Below are positions 6,912-15,170 of a DNA stretch of 53,487 nt, piece after piece (positions within the stretch are counted from its first letter, which is position 1; each line of letters opens with the position of its first letter). A model generated the notes under the pieces. It saw only the letters and a program-made list of their open reading frames with translations. It had not been told where the DNA came from and did not search any database. The stretch spans positions 1 to 53,487 of the forward strand of contig DBQC01000001.1 of the NCBI GenBank assembly GCA_002305075.1. Direction: 5' to 3'. This DNA comes from Ruminococcaceae bacterium UBA1404. Its GTDB lineage: Bacteria > Bacillota > Clostridia > Oscillospirales > Ruminococcaceae. The translations under genes were made by a program, and so were the position numbers.

Positions 6912-9494
6912 TTAATGGGCCATATTTTGCTGCAGCTCCGGAGCATCTTTCTTCGGATGAACCGGGTTTTCCCGAGCTTCTATAAGTTCAAGAAATATAT
7001 CTACAATGTTTGGATCAAATTGCGTGCCGGCATTCTCCCTAATCCCTTCTATGGCCACATCAATAGGCAGGGCTTTGCGGTAGACTCTGTCCTCGGTCAT
7101 AGCGTCAAAGGCATCCACCACGGCAAGAATCCGGTCCACAATAGGAATTTCCTCCCCCTTGAGCCCCAGGGGGTAGCCTTTCCCGTCCCACCGCTCGTGG
7201 TGGCACAAAATGTAGTGGGCAATATGGTCTAGTTGAGGCGTTGATGTGGCGATGCGGTGTCCAATCTCGGGGTGCTTGCGCATCTCCCGCCACTCGTCCT
7301 CGTCGAGCGGGCCGGGCTTGTTGAGGATGCTGTCGTCTATGCCGATCTTGCCGATGTCGTGCAGCTTGGACAACAGGTTCAAATCATCCAAGTCCTTTTG
7401 CTCCAGACCAAGGCGCTCGCCAAGCATCTGGCACCATTCTCCCATACGCTGTCCGTGCTCCTCGGTTTCTTGGCTTTTGGCATAAAGGGTTGCCATGATG
7501 GAGGATACAATGGCCGAGTGAGAGCTGTTTTGGTTGACCAGCTTTCGGCTGCTTAGGTAGTCCATAGCAGCCTTGGTCACATCCTGAATCTGCTGATCGG
7601 CGGTTTGTTTGGTGCTGTGACCAATGGTGACGCTTATGGTATAGAGCGCTTTTTCGTTTGTTCTATTGTAGCTGCTCACAGCATTATTGATGCTGGTCTT
7701 TAAGCGGTGCGCTTGCTCGCTGTCGGTATTAGGCATGAGCACGCAAAATTCTCCGCTACCCATGTAGCCCAGCACACAGGAGCGGGGCAGACAGCCCTGT
7801 ATCAGCCGTGCAACTGTTTTAATCAGCCGGTCGCCTTCCTCGTGACCATAGGCATCGTTGATCATGCGCAGCCCGTCTATGTCGCATATGGTAACCGACA
7901 GCGGCCAAAACTCCGGTTGGTCGAGGCGCTTTTTTTCCTGCTCGATGTATATGCGGTTATACAGCCCGGTTAAAAAGTCGTGATCTCGCAGGTAGGCCAC
8001 CTTGTACTCGTTTTGCTTGAGCTCGGTGATATCCAGCACAATGCCCTCAAGGGCTTCTACATCGCCGTTTTGGTCGTAAATGCCCTGGCCCACCTCCAGC
8101 ACCCACTTACGCTCGCCGGACTTGGTAATAATTTCGTACTCGTCCTGATAGCGCTGGCGATTTAGCAGCACACGCTCCCAGGTGCTTCGCACCGCATCAA
8201 GGTATTCAGGGGAAATGATCTCGCTATAAGAGATCTGGCTGTCTTGCAAAAGGCTTTCGGGTTTATAGCCTGTGAGCGCATAGCAACCCTCGGACACAAA
8301 CTCCATGGTCCATGTGGCATTATTCTTGCAGCGATAGGCCATACCGGGTAAATGGGAGAAAAAGACCGATTTGCTGCGCTCGCTCTCTCGCAGGGACTTC
8401 TCAGATTGCTTGCGCTCGGTGATATCCTCAAACAGCACGAGGAACAAGGTTTCAAACGAAGGGCCGGCGAAAAAGTCGATGATCTTAACATTGGCCCAGA
8501 CGATGGAATCGTCCGGCCGAACCAGTCGCCCCTCTATCTCGTAAGAGCTTATTTCGCCCTTTTGAAATCGCTCATACTGATGCATGGTGGAGGCAAAATC
8601 GTCCTTGAAAAACAGCTCGGACAAGCTCATATCCTCCAGCTCGGCAACATTTCTTCCAAGAATAGCAGCACCCATTGGATTTATGCAGATATAGCCTTTG
8701 TCCGGGCCTTGTTTCAGCCGTCTCCGACCCTCCTGCAAAAAGATACCAATGGGGGCCTGCTCAAAAATGTTTCTGTATAGGGTCTCTTGAAAGGCCAGTT
8801 TCTCGCTAGTTTGTCTAAGTCGCCCTTGCTTATGCCCAAGACTTATCAGCGAGACAATAAGTGCCAGCAGACAGATTACAATGACGATGTCGGGTATCAT
8901 TCTTTGCTTTACATTTGCCTGCCATTCGGCCGCAGAATAACTCAGCCCCAAAACGGCGATGGTTTGACCGCTCTCCGGGTGGCGGATGGGTATGAGCGTT
9001 CTAATATAGTCGCCGCAGGGAGTCGAGACAGGCTCGGTTAGCAGGCACTGACCGGTTGCAAAGGGTAGGTTGTTAATCTCTACGGTTTGCTCGCAGCTGC
9101 GCTTTGTGGGCTTGGAGGTGGATGACTGAGCGCCGGACGAGTCGGCCACCACAAGGGTCCTGCCGTCTTGCTGCTTTAGAATATAGGCATAATATATCGC
9201 ATCCGTGCTCTCAACCAGATGGGTCAGCGAATGCTCCACAAAGATTGCCTCTGTAGAGACTGGCGCAGAACTGTCCGACACCAACTCGAGGATATGCTCG
9301 ATGTGCAGCATAGCCTCGATAGACCAACCAAGCTGCAAAGCCTGATTTTCGGCCATATTCTGATACCTGTTCCAAACAAAACGCAGGTAAGAGCCACTTA
9401 GCATAACCAAAATAAAGATTGCGGCCAGCACTGCGGACAAGGTATGCAACGATATTGTTTTGCGCCCGTTTTGCCTAGGTTCTTTATGATCCAT
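6912..9494 (-). CDS. PAS/GGDEF-like/HD-GYP membrane protein
   Basis: An 860-residue c-di-GMP-related membrane protein. ATG at 9494 follows AGGGG by 8 nt; the longer frame to 9566 has no ribosome site. Transmembrane helices lie at about 18-40 and 200-222, enclosing an extracellular Cache-like sensor. Two PAS domains follow (about 240-365 and 375-500). The GGDEF-like domain (about 505-665) keeps DFLTGLYNR and DAYGHEEGD, but its signature is GSGEF, so diguanylate cyclase activity is unlikely. The HD-GYP domain (about 685-845) is intact: LLSKLHDIGKIGI, HHERWDGKGYP and DRILAVVDAFDAMT. The protein is therefore likely a c-di-GMP phosphodiesterase tuned by an external signal. It is adjacent to cheW and chemoreceptor genes, consistent with motility control. 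Confidence 0.85.
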   Translation of the reverse strand: MDHKEPRQNGRKTISLHTLSAVLAAIFILVMLSGSYLRFVWNRYQNMAENQALQLGWSIEAMLHIEHILELVSDSSAPVSTEAIFVEHSLTHLVESTDAIYYAYILKQQDGRTLVVADSSGAQSSTSKPTKRSCEQTVEINNLPFATGQCLLTEPVSTPCGDYIRTLIPIRHPESGQTIAVLGLSYSAAEWQANVKQRMIPDIVIVICLLALIVSLISLGHKQGRLRQTSEKLAFQETLYRNIFEQAPIGIFLQEGRRRLKQGPDKGYICINPMGAAILGRNVAELEDMSLSELFFKDDFASTMHQYERFQKGEISSYEIEGRLVRPDDSIVWANVKIIDFFAGPSFETLFLVLFEDITERKQSEKSLRESERSKSVFFSHLPGMAYRCKNNATWTMEFVSEGCYALTGYKPESLLQDSQISYSEIISPEYLDAVRSTWERVLLNRQRYQDEYEIITKSGERKWVLEVGQGIYDQNGDVEALEGIVLDITELKQNEYKVAYLRDHDFLTGLYNRIYIEQEKKRLDQPEFWPLSVTICDIDGLRMINDAYGHEEGDRLIKTVARLIQGCLPRSCVLGYMGSGEFCVLMPNTDSEQAHRLKTSINNAVSSYNRTNEKALYTISVTIGHSTKQTADQQIQDVTKAAMDYLSSRKLVNQNSSHSAIVSSIMATLYAKSQETEEHGQRMGEWCQMLGERLGLEQKDLDDLNLLSKLHDIGKIGIDDSILNKPGPLDEDEWREMRKHPEIGHRIATSTPQLDHIAHYILCHHERWDGKGYPLGLKGEEIPIVDRILAVVDAFDAMTEDRVYRKALPIDVAIEGIRENAGTQFDPNIVDIFLELIEARENPVHPKKDAPELQQNMAH

Positions 9495-9566
9495 CTGCTG
9501 TTCCCCTATCTGTGGGCTGCTATATGAGCGTGGTCGTTTTCGCTCATAAGCCCACCGCTTTCGCAA

Positions 9567-9603
9567 AAGTGCCGTACAGAAAAAGTAGCTCTGTACGGCA
9601 CTT
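9567..9603 (-). terminator. terminator downstream of cheW
   Basis: A perfect 13-bp inverted repeat: AAGTGCCGTACAG (9567-9579) and CTGTACGGCACTT (9591-9603). On the minus strand the stem ends in TTTT. It lies between the cheW stop (9669) and the HD-GYP start (9494), so it probably ends the receptor-cheW transcript and separates the two units. Confidence 0.65.
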
Positions 9604-9668
9604 GCACCTGATTATACCATAATTAAACTGCTGGCCGGTGCTGCACATTCCAGTTGTCTACAATTAAA

Positions 9669-10199
9669 TTACTGCCAATCTTCCATGGCCTGAGCAAGGG
9701 CAGAAAGCTCGGTATCGCCAAGGATTTTTCCCACATGAATAAGAAGCACAACCCGCTCTTTTTGGTCTTCGCCTGCCTTTAGCTGGGCAATTCCTGTGAG
9801 ATAATCGTGCACCCTGTCCATATCCGTGCCAATCCTTGGCAGTGGAGAAATCTGCTCGGCCTGAATATCGGCTACCTCGTCGACCTCGTCCACAATCAGA
9901 CCAAAGTCGTTCTCTCGCACCCGAGTGATGATGATGCAGGTGCGCTCGGAAAATGGCACCTCCGGCCTGCCAAAGCGCAGACGCACATCCATAACAGGAA
10001 TAATCTGCCCTCTTAGATTGATAATGCCCTTGATATAATGAGGCTGTTCGGGCAGTGGGATAATCTCCTGCATCTGAACAATTTGCACAATGGACCCAAT
10101 AGGAAGGCCAAATAGCTGATTGTCGGTAAGAAAGGTGAGATACCGGGTGTGGGCGGCCTCGTCGGAAATATCGCTATATAGTTTGGCTTGCAGCTCCAT
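9669..10199 (-). CDS. cheW: CheW chemotaxis coupling protein
   Basis: A 176-residue CheW-domain protein that links chemoreceptors to the CheA kinase. The CheW fold is visible: YLTFLTDNQLFGLPIGSIVQ at the first strands, then the typical IKGIINLRGQIIPVMDVRLR core and a VDEVADI segment. ATG at 10199 follows GGAGG by a good distance. It starts 17 nt after the stop of the receptor gene at 10217, so the two are probably co-transcribed. No CheA, CheY, CheR or CheB is in the window, so this is an accessory receptor-coupler pair that must use a kinase encoded elsewhere. Confidence 0.92.
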   Translation of the reverse strand: MELQAKLYSDISDEAAHTRYLTFLTDNQLFGLPIGSIVQIVQMQEIIPLPEQPHYIKGIINLRGQIIPVMDVRLRFGRPEVPFSERTCIIITRVRENDFGLIVDEVDEVADIQAEQISPLPRIGTDMDRVHDYLTGIAQLKAGEDQKERVVLLIHVGKILGDTELSALAQAMEDWQ

Positions 10200-10216
10200 A
10201 AACCCGCCTCCTTCAC

Positions 10217-12031
10217 TTAGTATTTGCCAAAGTCGGCTGTGGCGTAGTCCTCCTGCTCGGACAGAATCTCGTCATCAGGCAGAATCTCGTAATCGGGCAG
10301 CAGGTCGGTGAGCTCCGTTTTGACCGTCTCAGATATATGTACCGCCTGACCAGCCAGCTTGAATTGGCTGACCTCCTCCCGCAGTGTGGAAGCCTGAGCG
10401 CTCATCTGCTCGCTGGTGGCCGAGTTTTCCTCGGCCGTGGCGGCATTGGTCTGCACCACCGCAGAGATTTGAGAGAGCCCGTCCTTAATTTGCTCGATGG
10501 CCACATTCTGATCGGCAATAGAGCGCTCGATCCCGGCAAAGCTGTTGATAACCTCTTCGGAGTTCGTGCCCACCTCAAGGAGGATTTGAGCCGTCTGATT
10601 GCTTATTTCGATGCCCCTTGCAACCGTGGCAACCGAGGTCTGTATCAGCGCCGTCGTCTGCTGGGCGGCCTCGGCTGATTTTGCGGCGAGATTGCGCACC
10701 TCGTCGGCCACTACGGCAAAGCCCTTACCGGCAGCGCCCGCCCGAGCAGCCTCAATGGCGGCGTTAAGGGCCAGAATATTGGTCTGGAAGGCGATGTCCT
10801 CAATCACCTTGGTAATGTTGGCAATCTGGTTCGAGGCCGAGCTGATGTCGGCCATGGCCTCGGTGAGCTGCTGCATACGGGCGTTTCCGGCGGCTACGCT
10901 AGTGCCCGATTGCTGGATAGAATGGGCGGCCTGAGCGCTTGCAATGGCGTTGGCGTCGGCTTGTGCGGCCACCTTTTCAACCGAGGCGGTTAGCTCTTCC
11001 ACGGCAGCGGCCTGCTCGGTGGAGCCGGCAGCCAGAGCCTGTGCCCCGCTGGAAACCTGGCCCGAGCCCATGGCCACCTGCTCGGCCGCCATGCTGATGT
11101 TAAACATGGTTTGGTTAAGAGCGGCAACGGTTTCCTCAAGGGTCTCTTTTAAGGTGTTAAAATCACCGGGGTAGTCTATGTCAACCTTAAAGGTGAGGTC
11201 GCCCCGGGACAGCCGCATGAGCTTATCGGCGAGATCAAATAGAATTTCGCTCTGCATTTTGTTGGCGTTCTGGATGTGCATGGCCATCTGCCCGAGCTCA
11301 TCCCGACTCTCGTACTTAATTTCGGCCTTCATGTTGCCCCTAGACATTTCATCAAAAGCACTTACAATCTCGTTTACGGGGGTGAGAATAGATTTGCGAA
11401 TGATGGAAGTGAGCAGCAGAGCCACCACAACCGACACGCCGCCGCACAGGCCAAGGGTAATCCAGGCGCTCTGAATGGAGGCCATGGCAGCCTGCTCCTG
11501 CTCAAGGGTGCGGGCGTCGGCGGTCTCGGTAAACTCCACCAAAATTCTGGTGGCCTGTTCAATTAGTGGTACATATCTATTTACAAGCATGGCTTCTGCC
11601 AGTGCGATATTTATATCGGTGGGGTCTTGCATGAGTTTTTCCATTTCCAGTCGGATGCTTCCCGCCCGCTCAAACAAATCCTTCAGCTTGGAAATGCCTT
11701 CATCTCGGCTGGAATCCGGCTGGTTGGCTGCATACTTATCAAGTTCAGCGCTTAGCAACTCAGAGTCTTTCTGGGCTGAATTGAACCGCTGTTTTATTAT
11801 CGAAGCATTGTCGGTTAAAATAGCTTGGAGCAGGTAGCGCTCGGTGGATATCATATATCGCCGGATCATCCAGACGCTGGTGCTGTTGGGGAGTACATAC
11901 TGGGCGTAGTTGTTCATTTGGCTCTGAATGCCGCTGATGGTGACCACAGACGCACCGATGGTGATGAGGAGCATAAGAAGGATGGTGCCGAATCCGACGA
12001 TGAGCTTTTTGCTGATGGATAGATTTTTCAT
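10217..12031 (-). CDS. methyl-accepting chemotaxis protein
   Basis: A 604-residue chemoreceptor. ATG at 12031 follows GGAGG by 8 nt. Domains in order are a cytoplasmic MKNLSISKKL start, a transmembrane helix (about 11-35), a periplasm-side four-helix-bundle sensor (4HB_MCP type, about 36-185), a second helix (about 190-212), HAMP (about 213-265), and a long coiled-coil signalling domain. The hairpin tip is canonical: ALNAAIEAARAGAAGKGFAV followed by VADEVRNLAAKSAEAAQ. After the last methylation helix, a flexible acidic linker of about 30 residues ends in DFGKY, matching the CheR-docking pentapeptide pattern (aromatics at positions 2 and 5). It forms an operon with cheW. Confidence 0.93.
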   Translation of the reverse strand: MKNLSISKKLIVGFGTILLMLLITIGASVVTISGIQSQMNNYAQYVLPNSTSVWMIRRYMISTERYLLQAILTDNASIIKQRFNSAQKDSELLSAELDKYAANQPDSSRDEGISKLKDLFERAGSIRLEMEKLMQDPTDINIALAEAMLVNRYVPLIEQATRILVEFTETADARTLEQEQAAMASIQSAWITLGLCGGVSVVVALLLTSIIRKSILTPVNEIVSAFDEMSRGNMKAEIKYESRDELGQMAMHIQNANKMQSEILFDLADKLMRLSRGDLTFKVDIDYPGDFNTLKETLEETVAALNQTMFNISMAAEQVAMGSGQVSSGAQALAAGSTEQAAAVEELTASVEKVAAQADANAIASAQAAHSIQQSGTSVAAGNARMQQLTEAMADISSASNQIANITKVIEDIAFQTNILALNAAIEAARAGAAGKGFAVVADEVRNLAAKSAEAAQQTTALIQTSVATVARGIEISNQTAQILLEVGTNSEEVINSFAGIERSIADQNVAIEQIKDGLSQISAVVQTNAATAEENSATSEQMSAQASTLREEVSQFKLAGQAVHISETVKTELTDLLPDYEILPDDEILSEQEDYATADFGKY

Positions 12032-12528
12032 GTGCGTTTCCTCCAAATGTGTAATAACGAAGCGCCTTTGCTCCGGCTATTATTCATCGAGAATGTCGGT
12101 CCCAACTATTGCATACATCTTCCCCCGCAGACGAGACAAAATGAATAATTTTATCAGTAATCAGCATATAACCCGCATGATTCTTTTTCCATTGTTTAAC
12201 ATAGGGACCCTTCTAAGTGAATGTGACATAGTTTCGCATAGAGAATTTGTCATCTATCTGAGAACTAATTATTACTTTATTGTTACATTGTGTAAAATAA
12301 AGCAAGTTATGCTCCCATTATACAGTTTTCTATCGAAATAACAAGCAATTTATACCATTTTTGCGATATCTTTTACTTATATTTTAATTAATTCATACTT
12401 CTTTAACGCAACGACAGGCGATAATATCCTATTTAACAAGCCGGTATAAATGATATAGCCTCTATACTATATTTCCATCGGTTTATGCAATTTGCAAAAC
12501 TGTCTAGAGGTGCCGAGCAAATCGACAC

Positions 12529-12564
12529 AAAGCCCCGGTGCATGGACCCATGCACCGGGGCTTA
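12529..12564 (-). terminator. hairpin after the truncated receptor gene
   Basis: A perfect stem of more than 15 bp: AAGCCCCGGTGCATG (12530-12544) pairs with CATGCACCGGGGCTT (12549-12563). On the minus strand it is followed by only a short TTTG run. It ends the truncated receptor gene. The rest of the 545-nt gap (12032-12528) is AT-rich and probably holds the promoter of the full receptor; I see no clear sigma-D or sigma-A element and no gene in it. Confidence 0.65.
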
Positions 12565-12576
12565 AAGGTGGCACAA

Positions 12577-13443
12577 TTAGTATTTTCCAAAGCCCAAGTC
12601 GGGCAGGGGATCGGCGGTATAGTCGGGCGGAGGCAGCGGATGAGAGGCGGGCATTACACTGTCACGCAGTTTAAACCGGGCTACCTCGCGCCGCAGCACG
12701 GCCGCCTGAGCACTCATCTGCTCGCTGGTGGCCGAGTTTTCCTCGGCGGTGGCGGCATTGGTCTGCACCACGGCCGACACCTGCACAAGGCCACTGTTTA
12801 TCTGCTCGATGGCACGAGCCTGCTGGATGGAGGCCGTCTCCACCTCAGCGATGCTCTCGATGACCTTGTAGGTACTGTCGGCTACTTCCTGCATAATTTG
12901 GGCGGTCTCGGTGGCGATTTCGGTACCTCGCTCCACGCTGCCCACCGAAGCACCGATGAGCTGAGAGGTCTCTTGGGCAGCCTCGGCCGATTTGGCGGCA
13001 AGGTTGCGAACCTCGTCGGCCACCACGGCAAAGCCCTTGCCGGCAGCACCGGCACGGGCCGCTTCAATGGCGGCGTTGAGAGCCAGAATGTTGGTCTGAA
13101 AGGCGATATCCTCAATCACCTTGGTAATGGAAGCAATCTGGTTGGAGGAGGCGGCAATTTCGGCCATAGCCTCGGTGAGCCGGCCCATGTAGGCATTGCC
13201 TTCGCCCAAGCGGTCGCCGGCCTGGCCAAGTTGAAGCGTGGTTTCCCGAACTTTATTGGCGTTTTGCTCGGCCTGTACAGCCACCTCGTGGATTGAGGCG
13301 CCCAACTGCTCGACGGTGGCTGCCTGCTGTGTGGAGCCCGCCGCCAACGCCTGAGCACCGCTGGATACCTGGTCGGCGCCGGTGCCCACTTGGTCGGTGG
13401 CGATGTGGATGGCCCGAATGGCCTCGTTGGTGGTATCGATCAT
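12577..13443 (-). CDS. truncated chemoreceptor (signalling domain only)
   Basis: A 288-residue protein containing only a chemoreceptor signalling domain and tail. It opens at MIDTTNEAIRAIHIATDQVG, a position that normally follows HAMP, and lacks transmembrane helices, sensor and HAMP. The tip is fully conserved (ALNAAIEAARAGAAGKGFAV) and the protein ends in GFGKY after a Pro/Asp-rich linker. An in-frame TAA stands four codons before the ATG, so it cannot extend upstream. No ribosome site is visible before the ATG. It is therefore either a 5'-truncated remnant of a receptor gene or a poorly translated soluble receptor. The signalling region is very close in sequence to the neighbouring receptor. 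Confidence 0.65.
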   Translation of the reverse strand: MIDTTNEAIRAIHIATDQVGTGADQVSSGAQALAAGSTQQAATVEQLGASIHEVAVQAEQNANKVRETTLQLGQAGDRLGEGNAYMGRLTEAMAEIAASSNQIASITKVIEDIAFQTNILALNAAIEAARAGAAGKGFAVVADEVRNLAAKSAEAAQETSQLIGASVGSVERGTEIATETAQIMQEVADSTYKVIESIAEVETASIQQARAIEQINSGLVQVSAVVQTNAATAEENSATSEQMSAQAAVLRREVARFKLRDSVMPASHPLPPPDYTADPLPDLGFGKY

Positions 13444-13586
13444 GTGCGTGCATTAAAAAAATGTGACTGCACCTATTAGACTTTACTAATAATAACTTTT
13501 ACTATTATAATAACAGCACGGCCAAAAAGCAAGCTGCATTATGGAAAATAACAATAGAGTTCTACTAAAAACCTGTAATACATAGC

Positions 13587-13618
13587 TAAAAGCGGCTCGC
13601 CAAAGGCGGGCCGCTTTG
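13587..13618 (-). terminator. terminator of the liv operon
   Basis: AAAGCGGCTCGCC (13588-13600) pairs with GGCGGGCCGCTTT (13605-13617) with one G-T mismatch pair, and the minus strand continues into TTTT. It lies 13 nt after the livF stop and ends the liv operon. Confidence 0.75.
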
Positions 13619-13630
13619 CTAAGTGTCTGG

Positions 13631-14326
13631 TCAGCCCAGATAGGCGCGCCGCACTTCCTCGTCACGCAGCAGCTCTTTGCCGCTGCCACTCAAGGTAAGC
13701 CGTCCGGTCTCCAGAACATGGGCGGTGTGGGCGGTATGCAGGGCCATATTGGCATTTTGCTCTATAAGCAAAATGGTTACCCCTTGGCGGTTAATCTCCC
13801 TGATAATTTCAAAGATGCCCTTTACAATCAAAGGTGCCAGCCCAAGAGAGGGCTCATCCATCATCATAAGCTTAGGGCGGCTCATAAGGGCACGGCCTAC
13901 GGCCAGCATCTGCTGCTCGCCGCCGGACAGCGTACCCGCCGCCTGCCAAGAGCGCTCCTTCAAGCGGGGGAACAGGTCATAGACCCAGCGGATGTCTTCA
14001 TCAAGCTTATCCCGGCGCAGATAGGCCCCGATTTTAAGGTTCTCCAGCACCGTGAGGTCAGGAAACACCCGGCGGCCCTCGGGCACCAAAGTGATGCCCT
14101 GCTCCACAATGCGGTCGGGGGAGAGGCCGGTAATATCGGATTCCTCAAAGCGGATGGTGCCCGACCTGGGGCGCACCAGCCCCGCAATGGTGCGCAGCGT
14201 GGTAGACTTGCCCGCGCCATTGGCCCCAATTAGAGTGACAATCTCGCCCTTAGGCACCGAAAAGCTGATGCCTTTAACCGCTTCGATGCCGCCGTAATTC
14301 ACCCGGAGGTTTTCAATATTCAGCAT
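13631..14326 (-). CDS. livF: branched-chain amino acid ABC transporter ATPase LivF
   Basis: A 231-residue ATPase of the Liv type, one of two nucleotide-binding subunits driving uptake of leucine, isoleucine and valine. Motifs seen are Walker A GANGAGKST, the Q-loop, signature LSGGEQQML, Walker B LMMMDEPS and the H-loop region. The short family length and the C-terminal RRAYLG ending are typical of LivF. GGAGGAAGACT precedes the ATG at 14326. It overlaps the end of livG by 14 nt, indicating translational coupling. It is the last gene of a five-gene operon in the order livK-H-M-G-F. Confidence 0.95.
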   Translation of the reverse strand: MLNIENLRVNYGGIEAVKGISFSVPKGEIVTLIGANGAGKSTTLRTIAGLVRPRSGTIRFEESDITGLSPDRIVEQGITLVPEGRRVFPDLTVLENLKIGAYLRRDKLDEDIRWVYDLFPRLKERSWQAAGTLSGGEQQMLAVGRALMSRPKLMMMDEPSLGLAPLIVKGIFEIIREINRQGVTILLIEQNANMALHTAHTAHVLETGRLTLSGSGKELLRDEEVRRAYLG

Positions 14327-15170
14327 AGTCTTCCTCCGCTCCTAGATAAGCCGTAATCACCCGGGGGTCGTCCTGCACCGCCTCGGGCGGTCCGTGGGCA
14401 ATAAGTTTGCCAAAGTCCAGCACATAAATGCGGTCGGATATCTGCATCACCAAATCCATATGATGCTCGATCATAAGCACCGTGAGGTTGTAGTTCTTGC
14501 GGATGCTCCGAATAAAGTCGGTGAGCTCCTGCGTCTCCTGAGGATTCATGCCGGCGGCGGGTTCATCAAGCAGCAGCAGCCGGGGATCGGTGGCCAGCGC
14601 CCGGGCAATTTCTAGCCTGCGCTGAAGCCCATAGGGCAGGCTGGACGCCGGTTCGTCCTGCAAATGGGCCAAATTTTGCTCCTCTAAAAGGGCTAATGCC
14701 TCTTTGCGCATCCGGCGCTCCTCACCCGCGCTCAGCCTAAAGGTGGCCGAAAACAGGCTGTGTTTGGCCCGCATATGTTTGGCAATGAGCACATTATCCA
14801 GCACCGAAAGGGCGCCAAACAGCCGGATATTTTGAAAGGTGCGGGCAATGCCCAGCTGGGTTATGTGGTCGGGCGTGGGATGCAGCACCCTTTGATTGGC
14901 GTAGTGCTCGGCATATTCGCCCAGATAGCTCCGCTGCATCCGCCCCTGTGGGTGGTTGCGGATGATGGGCTGCCCGGCAAAGCTAACCTCTCCGTTGGTG
15001 GGCTCATACACGCCGGTTACGCAGTTAAAGGCGGTGGTTTTGCCCGCCCCGTTGGGGCCTATCAGGGCGACAATCTCCCCTTCAGCCACCTCCATGGATA
15101 GGTTGTTTACCGCCACAACGCCGCCAAACTGCATGGTGATGTTCTCAAGGCGCAGCAGTGCATCAGCCAT
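14313..15170 (-). CDS. livG: branched-chain amino acid ABC transporter ATPase LivG
   Basis: A 285-residue ATPase, longer than LivF as usual. Motifs include Walker A GPNGAGKTT, a long insertion after NVTGVYEPTNG-like sequence, GIARTFQNIRLF (typical of LivG), the signature region LPYGLQRRLEIARAL and Walker B LLLLDEPAAG. ATG at 15170 is preferred with GGTGAG upstream; a GTG three codons earlier is the alternative. The gene overlaps the livM end by 8 nt and the livF start by 14 nt. Confidence 0.95.
   Translation of the reverse strand: MADALLRLENITMQFGGVVAVNNLSMEVAEGEIVALIGPNGAGKTTAFNCVTGVYEPTNGEVSFAGQPIIRNHPQGRMQRSYLGEYAEHYANQRVLHPTPDHITQLGIARTFQNIRLFGALSVLDNVLIAKHMRAKHSLFSATFRLSAGEERRMRKEALALLEEQNLAHLQDEPASSLPYGLQRRLEIARALATDPRLLLLDEPAAGMNPQETQELTDFIRSIRKNYNLTVLMIEHHMDLVMQISDRIYVLDFGKLIAHGPPEAVQDDPRVITAYLGAEEDYAEY

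Noticed and set aside
7000..9494. Possible c-di-GMP riboswitch near the HD-GYP gene
   Set aside because: The 5' region lacks the conserved GEMM core such as CGCAAAGCC; only an ordinary hairpin (TATGAGCG/CGCTCATA) is seen.
12538..13296. 252-codon plus-strand frame with many Gly and His
   Set aside because: Antisense of the truncated receptor gene; the low-complexity product reflects codon bias.
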